From Candidatus Obscuribacterales bacterium (lineage in GTDB: Bacteria > Cyanobacteriota > Vampirovibrionia > Obscuribacterales > Obscuribacteraceae), in the NCBI GenBank assembly GCA_019752635.1, contig JAIELX010000001.1, positions 62,001 through 126,000 of the forward strand: a stretch of 64,000 nucleotides of DNA. Reading direction: 5' to 3'. Made by a program: the position numbers and the translations under genes. The notes under the pieces are model-generated. The model did not search any database. It saw only the letters and a program-made list of their open reading frames with translations, and was not told the DNA's origin. Positions 1 to 9,079 of this stretch are shown piece by piece. The stretch's first letter is position 1, and each line of letters opens with the position of its first letter.

Positions 1-260
1 TTGGCAGAAACGCGGTAAAACTATACGAGTTGCGCTGAGCGAAAGCGTGGCTGACATCGCAGTAACTCCAGTAGAGAGGCACGAGGGATCGAGCCCGTCG
101 GGGCAGCACCGACGCTGCGAACACTTTACGAGATACGACTCGGAAACGAGTTCGAAATATATGAAAGGGGCTCGGCTAACGCCGAGTCCTTGTCGTTTAG
201 GTTGTGGAAGCGGAAGGTCTATCTGCTACCTTGAGCGCAGAGCGCGGTAAAACTTGGCAA
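1..260 (+). other. Gene-free left edge with several hairpins; possible structured RNA
   Basis: No convincing protein gene lies here. The plus strand can fold into a series of short helices: a stem closed by a GAAA loop near 35-52, GTCGG/CCGAC or the competing GCAGC/GCTGC near 98-120, ACTCG-GAAA-CGAGT at about 139-152, and CTCGGC-TAAC-GCCGAG at about 171-186. GNRA-type loops appear on the plus strand only, which favours that strand. A 12-nt direct repeat (CGCGGTAAAACT) occurs at 11-22 and 243-254, so the region is framed by repeated sequence. I do not recognise RNase P, tmRNA, SRP or 6S consensus pieces. It could be an unknown RNA or part of a repeat element cut by the window edge. Confidence 0.3.
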
Positions 261-347
261 GTTCTCGAATTGCGGCTTTCCGCCGCAACTGCCCTGTCAC
301 CTCATCTAAAAGCGGAGCAAGGGCGGAGGTTTTTCGATCAGGAGGGC

Positions 348-1223
348 TTATGGTACGACGTCCGGTCGGGAGCGGTATAGAAAACGTATGGTTGCCGCGT
401 CGTTGGCTGATATGACGCCCCGCCCGTAGTTCAGGCACATCAGGTCCACCGGGTTGGTGCTGTGTCCGTCTATGCCAAGTACGTGCCCGAATTCGTGCGC
501 TGATGCGGAAACCAGTTTGCCTGGCGGAATCGGCGGACCAAAGGGGCGTTCGCAGGTTACAAGCTGCACGACAACGGGTTTGAAATCGACGCGCTCCGGT
601 GGAATCTGTCCCGACAATACTTGCTGAATCACTTTGTAAGGGAAGATATCCTTCGAAGTGCAGCCCTTGGTGTCGTTTTGGGTGATGCCCATGCCCATCT
701 TGTTGGTAAAGTGCGGTGTCCAAAATATGAACACATTTGCTTCTTCGGGGTTTTCGGTAAGTTCAAATTTGTAAAGTCCTTCCTTCTCGAAAGCTTTCCA
801 CTGCCCGATGCCCCGGGCGGCGGCTCTCCACATATCTTCGTTGTAGTTATCCGCAACACGCAGTTTGCCGAACCGCTCATTGAGCACAATCTCCTTAACC
901 AGTTTCGGCCATTGAGCCAACCCATCCATGCTGGCAACCGGTCCGCCGAAGTCATTGACCATCTCCGGCATTTCGGGATTGCGCCAGTCCATGATTGTTA
1001 AGCCGTGGGTAATAAAGACCTTTAACGGCATTTGCTCCGGCACCCAGCGAACGACTCCGAACGGGCTGCGAAACTGAGGATAGACTACGCCCCCGACAGG
1101 TCTGGCTGCGCCGCCGGGTTTTTTCGCCGCGTTGGCTACACTGGGCAGGAGCACCGCCAGGCAAAGAATTATTGCCACCACTCGGACGAGGTTGGTTAGC
1201 ATTTTCGGTTGCTCAGAAAGCAC
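348..1223 (-). CDS. Secreted matrixin-like zinc metalloprotease (metzincin)
   Basis: A 291-residue exported protease. A hydrophobic signal peptide covers roughly residues 9-32 (ends ..SVANA). The zinc site HEFGHVLGIDGH at 243-254 is the full metzincin HExxHxxGxxH motif, followed at about 262 by a Met-turn (LMCLNYG), the pattern of matrixins and related peptidases. The middle has a segment resembling the N-terminal half of the catalytic fold (..WRAAARGIGQW.., NVFIFW). There is no visible propeptide cysteine switch. The GTG start is chosen because GGGAGGA lies 7 nt upstream; an in-frame ATG at 1202 is the alternative. It stands alone, divergent from the next gene. Family assignment is firm; substrate unknown. 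Confidence 0.85.
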   Translation of the reverse strand: MLSEQPKMLTNLVRVVAIILCLAVLLPSVANAAKKPGGAARPVGGVVYPQFRSPFGVVRWVPEQMPLKVFITHGLTIMDWRNPEMPEMVNDFGGPVASMDGLAQWPKLVKEIVLNERFGKLRVADNYNEDMWRAAARGIGQWKAFEKEGLYKFELTENPEEANVFIFWTPHFTNKMGMGITQNDTKGCTSKDIFPYKVIQQVLSGQIPPERVDFKPVVVQLVTCERPFGPPIPPGKLVSASAHEFGHVLGIDGHSTNPVDLMCLNYGRGVISANDAATIRFLYRSRPDVVP

Positions 1224-1356
1224 GGTTTTTCCTCCCGCATGACGTGGCGCTAGCCCACTGTCCTACGTACCACGATTGTAATTTTAATCCACCGGGAATG
1301 GCGCTTTCGCTCTCGGCCGACCATGGCATATTCGGAACGCCTTTTGAGCGTGTATC

Positions 1357-1950
1357 ATGGCAGAGGGGAGCAGTTGCGGAGCTCGAAGCTTTGCAGCCAA
1401 GGATTCACTAGCAGCGTTTCGAGTAAAGACCATGAGCGGCGGCCGTTCAAGAAGAAAAAGGGGACCATCGGTCACATCTGCAGCCGCTGACGGGCTGCAA
1501 AAATTTTTCTGGAGAACGTTGCTGCCCATCACCCCCATAGCACTTGTTCTCTATGCATTGCTCTTTGTTCATAATCGCGACATTACCGGTGAGTACGTCG
1601 GGAGCAGCCCGATTACCGGCGCCGTCAATTTGATAATTGAGCAAAAGGACGGTGGACAGGTCGACGGGGTAATCCTCTTGAAGCAGATTTACAAAATGAA
1701 AGTAATTCGCGGCCACGTTGATGACGCCAAGATTACACTGGCCTTCGCCCTGCCCGGCAATTCACAGCTTCAGCCCACCTTTACCGGCTCTCACTTTGCC
1801 GGACCCGTTTCCGGAATAAGTTTGAACGGCAACGTTAGTCAGGGTGATTTTATCGAGGGCGTTTTTTACAACGGTAGTGCTAACATTCCGTTGAAGCTCA
1901 AGCGCAACTCGACCAGCAGTTTGTTCAAGAAGTACTGGTTCCACTTCTAA
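1357..1950 (+). CDS. Hypothetical single-pass membrane protein
   Basis: Unrecognised protein of up to 197 residues. A basic N-terminal stretch (SRRKRG) precedes one membrane segment at about residues 53-71 (LLPITPIALVLYALLF), then a beta-rich, probably extracytoplasmic domain rich in G/N/T (EYVGSSPITGAVNLIIE, GPVSGISLNGN, GSANIPLKL). The C-terminal part looks like a small beta-barrel or sandwich. The start is unsettled: ATG 1357 gives the long form, ATG 1432 gives MSGGRSRR.. and neither has a strong ribosome site. It precedes the RND adaptor gene by about 130 bp, so it may or may not share its transcript. Confidence 0.6.
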   Translation: MAEGSSCGARSFAAKDSLAAFRVKTMSGGRSRRKRGPSVTSAAADGLQKFFWRTLLPITPIALVLYALLFVHNRDITGEYVGSSPITGAVNLIIEQKDGGQVDGVILLKQIYKMKVIRGHVDDAKITLAFALPGNSQLQPTFTGSHFAGPVSGISLNGNVSQGDFIEGVFYNGSANIPLKLKRNSTSSLFKKYWFHF

Positions 1951-2084
1951 GGGCTCAAAGCTGCGCTCGGCTCAGAAGCCCATCGGTAACCGACTGGATT
2001 GCGGGGCAGGTTCACTTCGGTTTTTGTTTGCGGTTGTATTTTGTGAAAAGTTTGCAGCGTGTGTTTTCGTTAGAATTCGGTCAG

Positions 2085-3296
2085 GTGAGCCTGCGCATGG
2101 TTGTTGTTGCCATGCTGACCCTTTTGTCATCCACGCTGTTGAGCGCATGTCAGACCGCCACACCGTCAGCAGAACCGCGGTTGCCCGGTATGCCGGTGAA
2201 GCTGGGCAAAGTCGCTAGTGCCGTCATGGATGATGCCACTACTTTTCTGGCAGTATTGAAGTCACGTCGTTCTGTTCCTCTCCGTCCACAAGTTGCTGGC
2301 GAAATTGCGCAGATACTTGTGCGTTCCGGTGATAAGGTTGCGCGAGGGCAGCTGCTGCTCAGCCTGGATGACACTAAGCAACAGTCAGCTGTTCGCGGGC
2401 TGGTGGCTAATGCGGATTCCATTAAAGACGATATTAACAACGTCAAAGAAACACTTAAGTCGCTACAAGCATCACTGGCTTCTCGTAAGGCTCGCCTTGA
2501 GTTCACGCAGCAAGAGTTAACGCGTTATACCGATCTCTTTTCTCAAGGCGCCGTTTCGAAAGAAAGCGTTGAGGAGCATGGTCAAAATCTCAAAATTGCC
2601 GAGTCGGATTTGAAGGCACTGGAATCGCAGGTGCAGGCTCAGAAGGCTCTTGTGGCTAAGAACGAGAAGCTATTGAAACAATGCCAGGCGCAGCTGAAAG
2701 AACAGCAAACTCAGTTGCGCTACTTCTCCATACTGGCGCCTCAGCCTGGCTCCATTGGCGATGTGCCTGTTAAAGTCGGGGAATATGTCACCAGTAGTAC
2801 AGTGTTAACTACGCTGGAAGAACCGGGACCGCTCGAGGTTTACATCAATGTTCCCGCCAGCTTTGGTGAAAAGCTAAAGGTAGGCTTGCCGATTGTTTAT
2901 CGCAATGACGACGGCGCCATCGTTGCTAGTGGCAACGTCTTTTTTGTCTCCCAAGAAGTTAACAATGCAGACCAGTCGATTCTGGTGAAAGCGTTGTTTG
3001 AAAATGCTGACTCGAAACTGCGGACAGGTCAACTCGTAAACGTTCAGCTAATCTGGAAGCACGCCAAAGTGCTGCTGGTGCCAACGACTGCCGTTACGCA
3101 TCTCGGCGGCAAGGATTTTCTGTTTGTTGTGGAAAAGGTTGGCACCGGCGGTTCTGTCGCCAAGCAAAAGAATGTCCATTTAGGCGAAATCGAAGACGCG
3201 AACTACCGCGTCAAATCCGGCGTGACTGAGGGCGAAAGTATAGTTGTTTCCGGAGTGCAGAATCTCACGGATGGAGCACCTCTGAATCCGCAATGA
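2085..3296 (+). CDS. RND efflux periplasmic adaptor (membrane fusion protein), lipoprotein
   Basis: Periplasmic adaptor linking an RND pump to an outer-membrane channel. The N-terminus ends in a lipobox (LLSAC), so the protein is probably acylated and anchored to the inner membrane like AcrA/MexA. The order is typical: barrel-sandwich half (PLRPQVAGEIAQILVRSGDKVARGQLLLSLD), long coiled-coil hairpin (about residues 90-210), second lipoyl half (ILAPQPGSIGDVPVKVGEYV), then beta-barrel and membrane-proximal domains. Start: a TTG at 2028 gives the longest frame, but GTG 2085 gives a compact signal peptide with an arginine, and ATG 2097 has AGGTGA 8 nt upstream; either is better. Its TGA overlaps the pump ATG (ATGA at 3293-3296), so they are co-translated. 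Confidence 0.9.
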   Translation: MSLRMVVVAMLTLLSSTLLSACQTATPSAEPRLPGMPVKLGKVASAVMDDATTFLAVLKSRRSVPLRPQVAGEIAQILVRSGDKVARGQLLLSLDDTKQQSAVRGLVANADSIKDDINNVKETLKSLQASLASRKARLEFTQQELTRYTDLFSQGAVSKESVEEHGQNLKIAESDLKALESQVQAQKALVAKNEKLLKQCQAQLKEQQTQLRYFSILAPQPGSIGDVPVKVGEYVTSSTVLTTLEEPGPLEVYINVPASFGEKLKVGLPIVYRNDDGAIVASGNVFFVSQEVNNADQSILVKALFENADSKLRTGQLVNVQLIWKHAKVLLVPTTAVTHLGGKDFLFVVEKVGTGGSVAKQKNVHLGEIEDANYRVKSGVTEGESIVVSGVQNLTDGAPLNPQ

Positions 3297-6200
3297 TTGA
3301 TTTCTTCATCAAGCGCCCTATATTCTCTGCTGTTTGCTCGATGGTTATTTTGCTTTGTGGCATTGTTTGCATCCCCGTGATGCCTGTAGCTCAGTACCCG
3401 GACATATCGCCACCTCGTGTCGGTGTCACCGCAAACTACACTGGCGCTAGCGCTCAGGTCGTGGAGAACTCGGTCACTAGCTTGCTGGAACAGCAGATCA
3501 ATGGTGCCACCGGTATCAAGTACATTTCTTCTACCAGCGGAAATGACGGGACCGCTACAGTCAATGTGACCTTTGATTTGGAGAGGGACATCGACCTTGC
3601 TGCAGTAGATATTCAAACGAGACTGGCTGCGGTTAACGGTAGGCTGCCGGACGAAGTTAAAAAGACCGGCGTCAACATCAACAAAGCTTCCACTGCCTTC
3701 GTGATGGCAATAGGAATGATTTCGCCTGATGGGCGTTATGACAGCCAGTTCTTGAGTAATTATTCCGACCTCTATATACGTGATGCACTTAAGCGGGTGC
3801 CAGGCGTTGGCGACTGTCAAATTTTTGGTGAACGTAAGTATTCGATGCGCATCTGGCTTGATCCTGCCAAGCTGTCTCGCAGGAAGCTTACTCCGTCCGA
3901 TGTGGTACGCGCGGTTTCCGAACAGAACATTCAAACTGCGGCAGGACAGATTGGCCAGGCTCCGACGCCGTCGTCACAGAAGTATCAGATCAGTGTGCGC
4001 GCCCGGAGCAGGCTCAACAACCCCGAGGAGTTCGCCGAGATTATTGTGAAGACGGGACAAGATGGCACTCTTGTTCGAGTCAAGGATGTCGGAAGGGTTG
4101 AGCTGGGTGCGGAAGATTACCAATCTCGTGTGCGTTACCTAAACCGCGAAGCCGTTGGTATGGGGATCTTTCAGCGTCCGGGTTCGAACTCGATACAAGT
4201 AGCTGAAGGCGTACGCAAGGAAATGGAGAGGCTTGCTCATCATTTCCCTCCGGGAATGGAGTATGATATTGCATTCGATACCACGCTTGCTGTCAAAGAA
4301 TCCATTCGAGAAGTGTTGCTCACCCTGGCGCAAGCTATAGCACTCGTTGTGCTCGTGATATTTGTATTCCTTCAAAACTGGCGCAGCACCCTCATCCCGG
4401 CGATCACCATACCGGTTTCGCTCGTCGGTACCTTCGCATTTTTGCATGTGTTGGGGTTTTCTATCAACACTCTCACCCTTTTCGGCATCACTCTGGCGAC
4501 GGGGTTGGTCGTTGACGACGCAATTGTCGTGCTCGAAAATATCAGCCGTTTTATGGAAGCAAAAAGGCTTTCTGCTCCGAAAGCCGCTTCTGCGGCAATG
4601 GCGGAGGTAACCGGCGCCGTAATTGCGATCTCTCTGGTGTTGGCTGCGGTGTTTATTCCTGTTGCGTTCTTTCCGGGGACAACGGGGAGGCTGTATAAAC
4701 AGTTCGCATTGACGATTGCAATGTCCGTCGCTATCTCCACCTTCATTGCTCTGACTCTGACTCCGGCGCTAGCTGCGTTGTGGCTCAAACCCACGGGAGC
4801 GAAACACAAGCCTGACGACTCTCACCAAGATGATGCAGGGGGCAAAGGAAAGGAACTCGACACCGGTTATGGTGCCGTCTGCGCGGAAGGGGGATACGCT
4901 CAATCTCATGCAGTGGCGCCGGAGCATGAGCTTCTCGAAATTCACACCCCGGAGCCAAGTCGATTTCTGCCTTTTGCTCTGTTCAACAAATCTTTCGAGA
5001 TGCTAACGAAGGCCTATCGCCATACACTCTACTGGACGTTGAAGCTGAAGGCCGTAACGCTTCTGCTTTTTCTCGCAATGATGGCTGCAACGTGGTGGCT
5101 GTATAAAACAGTGCCCAGTTCATTCATTCCGAACGAGGACTTGGGCTATTTCATCACCATCATTCAATCACCGGAAGGAGTTGCGCTTAACTATACGGAA
5201 GACGTACTCAAAAGAGTCGAAAAGGAATTGGATAAGATTCCTGAAATTGACGGGTCGTTCGGTATTGCCGGCTTCGGGTTCAGTGGTAACAATCCGGGGA
5301 ATGGCATCATATTTTCGAACTTGAAAGAATGGAAGGAGCGGAACGGCCCGGGGCAAGACCTCGACGGTATCGTTGCGCGGTTGCGCGGACCGTTATCACA
5401 GATAACAGATGCCACCGTTGTTCCGTTCAACCCACCGGCCATTGAAGGACTGGGAAGCTTCGGCGGATTCGTTTTTGAACTGCAGGATCTACGAGGATTG
5501 GATTTTGCGGTTTTGGATCAAGCCACGCAAGCGTTGTGCCGCGAGGCCAATCAATCAAAAATGCTTGCGGGTGTGTTTTCCAGTTACAAAGCAAATAGTC
5601 CGCAACTCCTGGTAAATGTTGATCGCAACAAGGCTAAAGCGCTTGGCGTTAACCTCGGCGATGTGTTTGACACACTCGGTACTTTGTTAGGCTCTAGTTA
5701 CGTCAATGACTTCGACATGGGTACCAGAATCTATCGCGTCTATGTGCAAGCGGATCAGGAATACCGCGCCAACCCGGCTTCGATGTCACAGTATTATGTG
5801 CGGTCGCAATCCGGTGACATGATTCCGCTCAGCAGTCTCATCACTGTAACAAAGACGACTTCACCTCAAAACATTTCGCATTACAATCTCTTCCGTTCAA
5901 CGGAGATTAATGGTGCGGCGGCCCCTGGCTACAGTTCCGGAACGGCAATGAAGGAGATGGAGCGAATTGCCGCTAAAGTTTTGCCACTCGGCATGGGCTA
6001 CGAATGGTCCGGAATCTCGCAAGAAGAAATGGAATCGGGCACAAAAACAGTGCTGATTTTTTCGCTTGGACTGCTGTTTGTGTTTCTGGTTTTGGCGGCT
6101 CAGTATGAAAGTTTCGCTGACCCGCTGATAATTCTGTTTGCAGTGCCTTTAGCGATGTTGGGGGCGCTGCTCGCGCAGTGGATGCGTGGATTGCAAAATG

Positions 6201-6613
6201 ACGTTTTCTGTCAAATCGGACTTGTTATGTTGATTGGCCTGGCCAGCAAGAACGCGATCTTGATCGTGGAGTTTGCAAACCAGCTTAAGCGTAACCTTGG
6301 GCTGAGCGCCGAAGAGGCTGTGAAACGCGCTGCTGAAATTCGACTGCGCCCCATTTTGATGACTTCTCTGGCGTTCATCATGGGTATTCTGCCGCTGGTG
6401 TTTGCCACCGGCGCCGGGGCCGGTAGCCGTCATTCTCTCGGTACCGCGGTTTGTGGTGGAATGATAGTATCAACGGTTCTTAGTGTTTACATGGTGCCGG
6501 TAATCTACGTCCTTGTGTCGAGTATCCGCGACCGGCTGCTGGGACGCGGCAAGAAACGCCCGTCTCCCCAACCTGCTGGAACAACCGCCCCTAGCGAAAA
6601 CGAGAGCGTCTAA
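3293..6613 (+). CDS. RND multidrug efflux pump, AcrB/HAE1 family
   Basis: Inner-membrane proton-driven exporter of 1106 residues, slightly longer than AcrB (1049). It starts MIDFFIKRPIFSAVCSMVI as typical HAE1 pumps do. The TM4 proton-relay acidic pair is present (TGLVVDDAIVVLEN) and the TM10 lysine is kept (GLASKNAILIVEFAN). Twelve membrane segments and two large periplasmic loops are apparent. An insertion of roughly 50 residues between TM6 and TM7 (KPTGAKHKPDDSHQDD.. onward) and a charged tail (KKRPSPQPAGTT) account for the extra length. Coupled to the adaptor upstream; no TolC-like gene follows, so the channel must come from elsewhere, possibly the 21.2 kb gene. Substrate not predictable. 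Confidence 0.95.
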   Translation: MIDFFIKRPIFSAVCSMVILLCGIVCIPVMPVAQYPDISPPRVGVTANYTGASAQVVENSVTSLLEQQINGATGIKYISSTSGNDGTATVNVTFDLERDIDLAAVDIQTRLAAVNGRLPDEVKKTGVNINKASTAFVMAIGMISPDGRYDSQFLSNYSDLYIRDALKRVPGVGDCQIFGERKYSMRIWLDPAKLSRRKLTPSDVVRAVSEQNIQTAAGQIGQAPTPSSQKYQISVRARSRLNNPEEFAEIIVKTGQDGTLVRVKDVGRVELGAEDYQSRVRYLNREAVGMGIFQRPGSNSIQVAEGVRKEMERLAHHFPPGMEYDIAFDTTLAVKESIREVLLTLAQAIALVVLVIFVFLQNWRSTLIPAITIPVSLVGTFAFLHVLGFSINTLTLFGITLATGLVVDDAIVVLENISRFMEAKRLSAPKAASAAMAEVTGAVIAISLVLAAVFIPVAFFPGTTGRLYKQFALTIAMSVAISTFIALTLTPALAALWLKPTGAKHKPDDSHQDDAGGKGKELDTGYGAVCAEGGYAQSHAVAPEHELLEIHTPEPSRFLPFALFNKSFEMLTKAYRHTLYWTLKLKAVTLLLFLAMMAATWWLYKTVPSSFIPNEDLGYFITIIQSPEGVALNYTEDVLKRVEKELDKIPEIDGSFGIAGFGFSGNNPGNGIIFSNLKEWKERNGPGQDLDGIVARLRGPLSQITDATVVPFNPPAIEGLGSFGGFVFELQDLRGLDFAVLDQATQALCREANQSKMLAGVFSSYKANSPQLLVNVDRNKAKALGVNLGDVFDTLGTLLGSSYVNDFDMGTRIYRVYVQADQEYRANPASMSQYYVRSQSGDMIPLSSLITVTKTTSPQNISHYNLFRSTEINGAAAPGYSSGTAMKEMERIAAKVLPLGMGYEWSGISQEEMESGTKTVLIFSLGLLFVFLVLAAQYESFADPLIILFAVPLAMLGALLAQWMRGLQNDVFCQIGLVMLIGLASKNAILIVEFANQLKRNLGLSAEEAVKRAAEIRLRPILMTSLAFIMGILPLVFATGAGAGSRHSLGTAVCGGMIVSTVLSVYMVPVIYVLVSSIRDRLLGRGKKRPSPQPAGTTAPSENESV

Positions 6614-6665
6614 CCAAAGAGAAAATGGTCGATTGGCGGTGAGCTTAGCGAGGAACAAGATTCCT

Positions 6666-7964
6666 ATGAACGCACCGCTGTTTGAGATTATCGGCGTTTT
6701 CCTTCTAATCTTCGCTAATGCTTGTTTGGCGCTGGCGGAAATCTCGATTGTCTCGTCACGAAAGGCACGCTTGAAAAGCATGCTTGAGGCCGGGGACAAA
6801 AGGGCCGGCGTCGCGCTGGACTTGGCTGAGAACTCGAATGACTTTTTATCAGCCCTTCAGATCGGGGTTACTCTGATTGGTGTATTAGCTGGCGCCGTTG
6901 GCGGTGCCACAATCTCTGATGACCTTGAGGCCGTCCTTTTGAAGGTGCCGCTTCTCGTACCCTATGCGAAGGCCTTGTCGATCGGTGTAGTTGTCTCGAC
7001 TATCACGTTCCTTTCGCTGGTGCTAGGCGAGCTGATTCCGAAACGGATAGGATTAAGCAATCCGGAAAAGTTCGCTTGCCTGGTGGCGCCGAGTGTCAAG
7101 TTGCTCTGTATCTTCAGTGCTCCGGGAGTAAGGCTGCTAACCGCGTCGACTGGTGCGGTTCTGGATTCGATCGGGGTTGAGGAAACGCCTCAGGCCCCGG
7201 TCTCACAAGATGAACTTCGAATTCTCATGGATGAGGGGGCTAAAGCAGGCGTCTTCGAAACTTCTGAAACCGCGATTGTCAGCGAAGCGTTGCGATTGGC
7301 CGATCGAACAGTCAAAGAGATCATGACTCACCGTCGAAAGGTGTTATGGCTAAATCTGCTTGATCCTATTGAACAGAATATAAGGAAGATGAAGCAAACG
7401 GGGCACGTTTGGTTTCCCCTGGCAGAAGGATCCCTGGACAAAGTGATCGGGATTGTTAACGCCAAGGAAGTTCTGGCTGCAGTGCTCGATAACAGAGAGA
7501 TCCAGCTGCGAAATTTCGCACATGCTCCAAATGTGGTACCGGACAAAAACTCGGCTTTGGATGCGTTGGATAAGTTCAAGCAGTCACGAATCCATACTGC
7601 AATTGTGTGCGATGAGTACGGCGGTGTTCAGGGCGTTTTGTCGCTTACAGACCTGCTTGAAGCCATTGTTGGGGACATTCCGACGCTGGAAGACGCCACT
7701 GTGTTTAATTTCGTTAGGCGCAGCGACGACTCATTTCTTTTCGACGGTGTGACTCATGTTTCCGAGATAGACCAGCTACTGCGTCTGGGGCTTTCCTCTC
7801 ACGACAGTGAATACAAGACTTTAGCCGGGTTCATGATGAATAAGTTGGGCAGTGTGCCTACAACCGGGCAGAGCTTCGTTCACCACGGCTATCGCTTTGA
7901 GGTCGTTGACATGGACCGCAATCGGATAGACAAAATCCTGGTGACGAAAGAGCCAACACAATGA
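6666..7964 (+). CDS. CNNM/CorC-HlyC family membrane protein (DUF21, CBS pair, CorC_HlyC domain)
   Basis: A 432-residue protein of the CNNM/CorC family, which is linked to magnesium, cobalt or sodium-coupled ion transport. The DUF21 membrane domain fills about residues 1-190 (FEIIGVFLLIFANACLALAEISIVSSRKARL, then LGELIPKRIGLSNPE), two CBS motifs follow (about 205-335), and a C-terminal CorC_HlyC domain ends it (GFMMNKLGSVPTTGQ..). The frame is open back to 6513 inside the pump gene, but ATG 6666 starts exactly at the family N-terminus and has AGGA 11 nt upstream. It follows the RND gene by 52 nt and may share its transcript without sharing its function. Confidence 0.9.
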   Translation: MNAPLFEIIGVFLLIFANACLALAEISIVSSRKARLKSMLEAGDKRAGVALDLAENSNDFLSALQIGVTLIGVLAGAVGGATISDDLEAVLLKVPLLVPYAKALSIGVVVSTITFLSLVLGELIPKRIGLSNPEKFACLVAPSVKLLCIFSAPGVRLLTASTGAVLDSIGVEETPQAPVSQDELRILMDEGAKAGVFETSETAIVSEALRLADRTVKEIMTHRRKVLWLNLLDPIEQNIRKMKQTGHVWFPLAEGSLDKVIGIVNAKEVLAAVLDNREIQLRNFAHAPNVVPDKNSALDALDKFKQSRIHTAIVCDEYGGVQGVLSLTDLLEAIVGDIPTLEDATVFNFVRRSDDSFLFDGVTHVSEIDQLLRLGLSSHDSEYKTLAGFMMNKLGSVPTTGQSFVHHGYRFEVVDMDRNRIDKILVTKEPTQ

Positions 7965-7970
7965 TAGCTC

Positions 7971-8011
7971 CACGAGCGTGAGCAGCCGGGCACCGGCCTC
8001 GTGATCTGTTT
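7971..8011 (+). terminator. Candidate terminator hairpin after the CNNM/CorC-like gene
   Basis: CACGAG (7971-7976) pairs with CTCGTG (7998-8003), enclosing a second hairpin GCCGG-gca-CCGGC (7985-7997), followed by ATCTGTTTT. It lies 6 nt after the stop codon at 7964. The uridine run is short, so efficiency is uncertain. Confidence 0.4.
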
Positions 8012-8055
8012 TGGCGAAAGCTTGTATGGTCGGAGCTGTTTGGCACTTGATTGAC

Positions 8056-8427
8056 CTAGCGTGCAGATTCCGGTAACGGCGCTGGCGGAGCCTGCATCCT
8101 GAAATCTTTGTTGCGGGTGTTTCCCGCCCCGCCGGGGGCAGGCGCCGGCAGATAACGACCGGGAGCCATCAACTGTCCGCCGGTAGTGCCCTCCGGCGAC
8201 TCCGGCTGACCGGTGTTGCGTGTCGGCGCAAAGTGGGGGGCATTAGTCTTGTCTTCCTGTGCCACCGGATTATGTTGTGCATTCGGCGAGGTACGCATAC
8301 TTCCAGGCGACTTGAAGTATAGAAGTGCTCCAAACAGTATTGCAAACAGCACGGCAACAAGGGTAATGCCTGCTGCACGCAAGCCGGGAAAAACGAGTTC
8401 TTCCTTCTCGTGCTTAAGAGTAACCAT
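8056..8427 (-). CDS. Small single-pass membrane protein with proline-rich tail
   Basis: Unrecognised protein of 123 residues. After a short charged N-terminus (MVTLKHEKEELVFPGLRAAG) there is one membrane helix (about residues 18-38, ITLVAVLFAILFGALLYF), then a disordered Pro/Gly/Asn/Thr-rich tail (PAPAPGGAGN, QAPPAPLPESAR) that is probably periplasmic. The longest frame starts at a GTG at 8436, but AAGGAGGT ends right there, so ATG 8427, 7 nt beyond it, is the start. It is the last gene of the small minus-strand cluster from 10.7 to 8.06 kb. Confidence 0.7.
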   Translation of the reverse strand: MVTLKHEKEELVFPGLRAAGITLVAVLFAILFGALLYFKSPGSMRTSPNAQHNPVAQEDKTNAPHFAPTRNTGQPESPEGTTGGQLMAPGRYLPAPAPGGAGNTRNKDFRMQAPPAPLPESAR

Positions 8428-8481
8428 GACGCACACCTCCTTAGATGCTAACTCTTCCGAATTTGAGCGTTGGAAGAGTGC

Positions 8482-8589
8482 TTAACGGGGAAAGAATCCC
8501 TTAAGTACTTGACCGAGAGAGTGGAAAAATGGTTTCGGTGTTTCTGGATCACCGGTCATGGATTTTGAGCCCATCATCGATTCGCGCAT
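8482..8589 (-). CDS. Possible 35-residue peptide
   Basis: A short frame, ATG 8589 to TAA 8482, basic and amphipathic at its C-terminus (PFFHSLGQVLKGFFPR). AAGGAG lies upstream, but it is better spaced for an overlapping 15-codon frame whose ATG is 7 nt earlier (MEDARIDDGLK..) and ends inside this one. The two could form a translationally coupled leader pair, or this may be the untranslated leader of the membrane-protein gene at 8427. Evidence is only the ribosome site, the length and the position within a cluster that has another clear micro-gene. Confidence 0.3.
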   Translation of the reverse strand: MRESMMGSKSMTGDPETPKPFFHSLGQVLKGFFPR

Positions 8590-8668
8590 CTTCCATGAGC
8601 AACTCCTTCGATTGATTTTCCGCGCGTTGTTCTGAAACTCGCAAGTTTTTGCTGACATGCGGTTGTGC

Positions 8669-9067
8669 TCAGTCTCCGGGACTGGTGGTGGAAGTTGTGT
8701 CTGTACTCGCGTTGGGCGGGTTTACCAGGAGTCTGCCCAAGTGGTTCTTCAAGCCTTCCAAGTGTCGCTCTTCATCTGATCTAATTTGCAGCAATAGATG
8801 GCGGATTTGATTATCTCCGCGCAAGTCTTGCAGGTATTTATCGTACACCTGTAGCGCCTTGGACTTGTGATAGAGAAGCGATACCATGTCATAGGCTTCA
8901 TCGCTCAGTGGATATGGGGACTTGGGCTCTGTCAGAATCTTCTCGCTGGCGACGGTTGCAGGCGGTGGTTCGAAGTTTCGGGTCGGAGGTGTAGTTGATG
9001 TTTTCTGCTCTTGTCCGGAGGAAGGTTGATTCTCCGAACTTGCTTTGTCATGGCTTTGTTGAAACAT
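8669..9067 (-). CDS. Small ferritin-like helical protein (tentative)
   Basis: A 132-residue soluble protein. Residues 1-50 are disordered and rich in Ser, Gln, Thr and Pro; residues 55-115 form two long helices ending in DEERHLEGLKNHLGRLL, whose ExxH motif (EERH) is the iron-binding pattern of ferritin-like and rubrerythrin helices. A two-helix unit would need to dimerise to make a four-helix bundle; the matching glutamate in the first helix is not obvious (ALQVYDKYL), so metal binding is uncertain. The Thr/Ser-rich tail ends in SPGD. The ATG has AGGAG 8 nt upstream. It lies 12 nt after a hemerythrin-like helical gene, suggesting one operon. Confidence 0.6.
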   Translation of the reverse strand: MFQQSHDKASSENQPSSGQEQKTSTTPPTRNFEPPPATVASEKILTEPKSPYPLSDEAYDMVSLLYHKSKALQVYDKYLQDLRGDNQIRHLLLQIRSDEERHLEGLKNHLGRLLVNPPNASTDTTSTTSPGD

Positions 9068-9079
9068 TTTTTTTCGCTC

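Noticed and set aside
78..110. Possible tRNA T-arm (GGGATCGAGCCC)
   Set aside because: The loop is not TTCRANN and no acceptor, D or anticodon arms fit around it.
621..1001. 126-residue plus-strand frame
   Set aside because: Lies fully antisense to the metalloprotease gene, which has clear family motifs.
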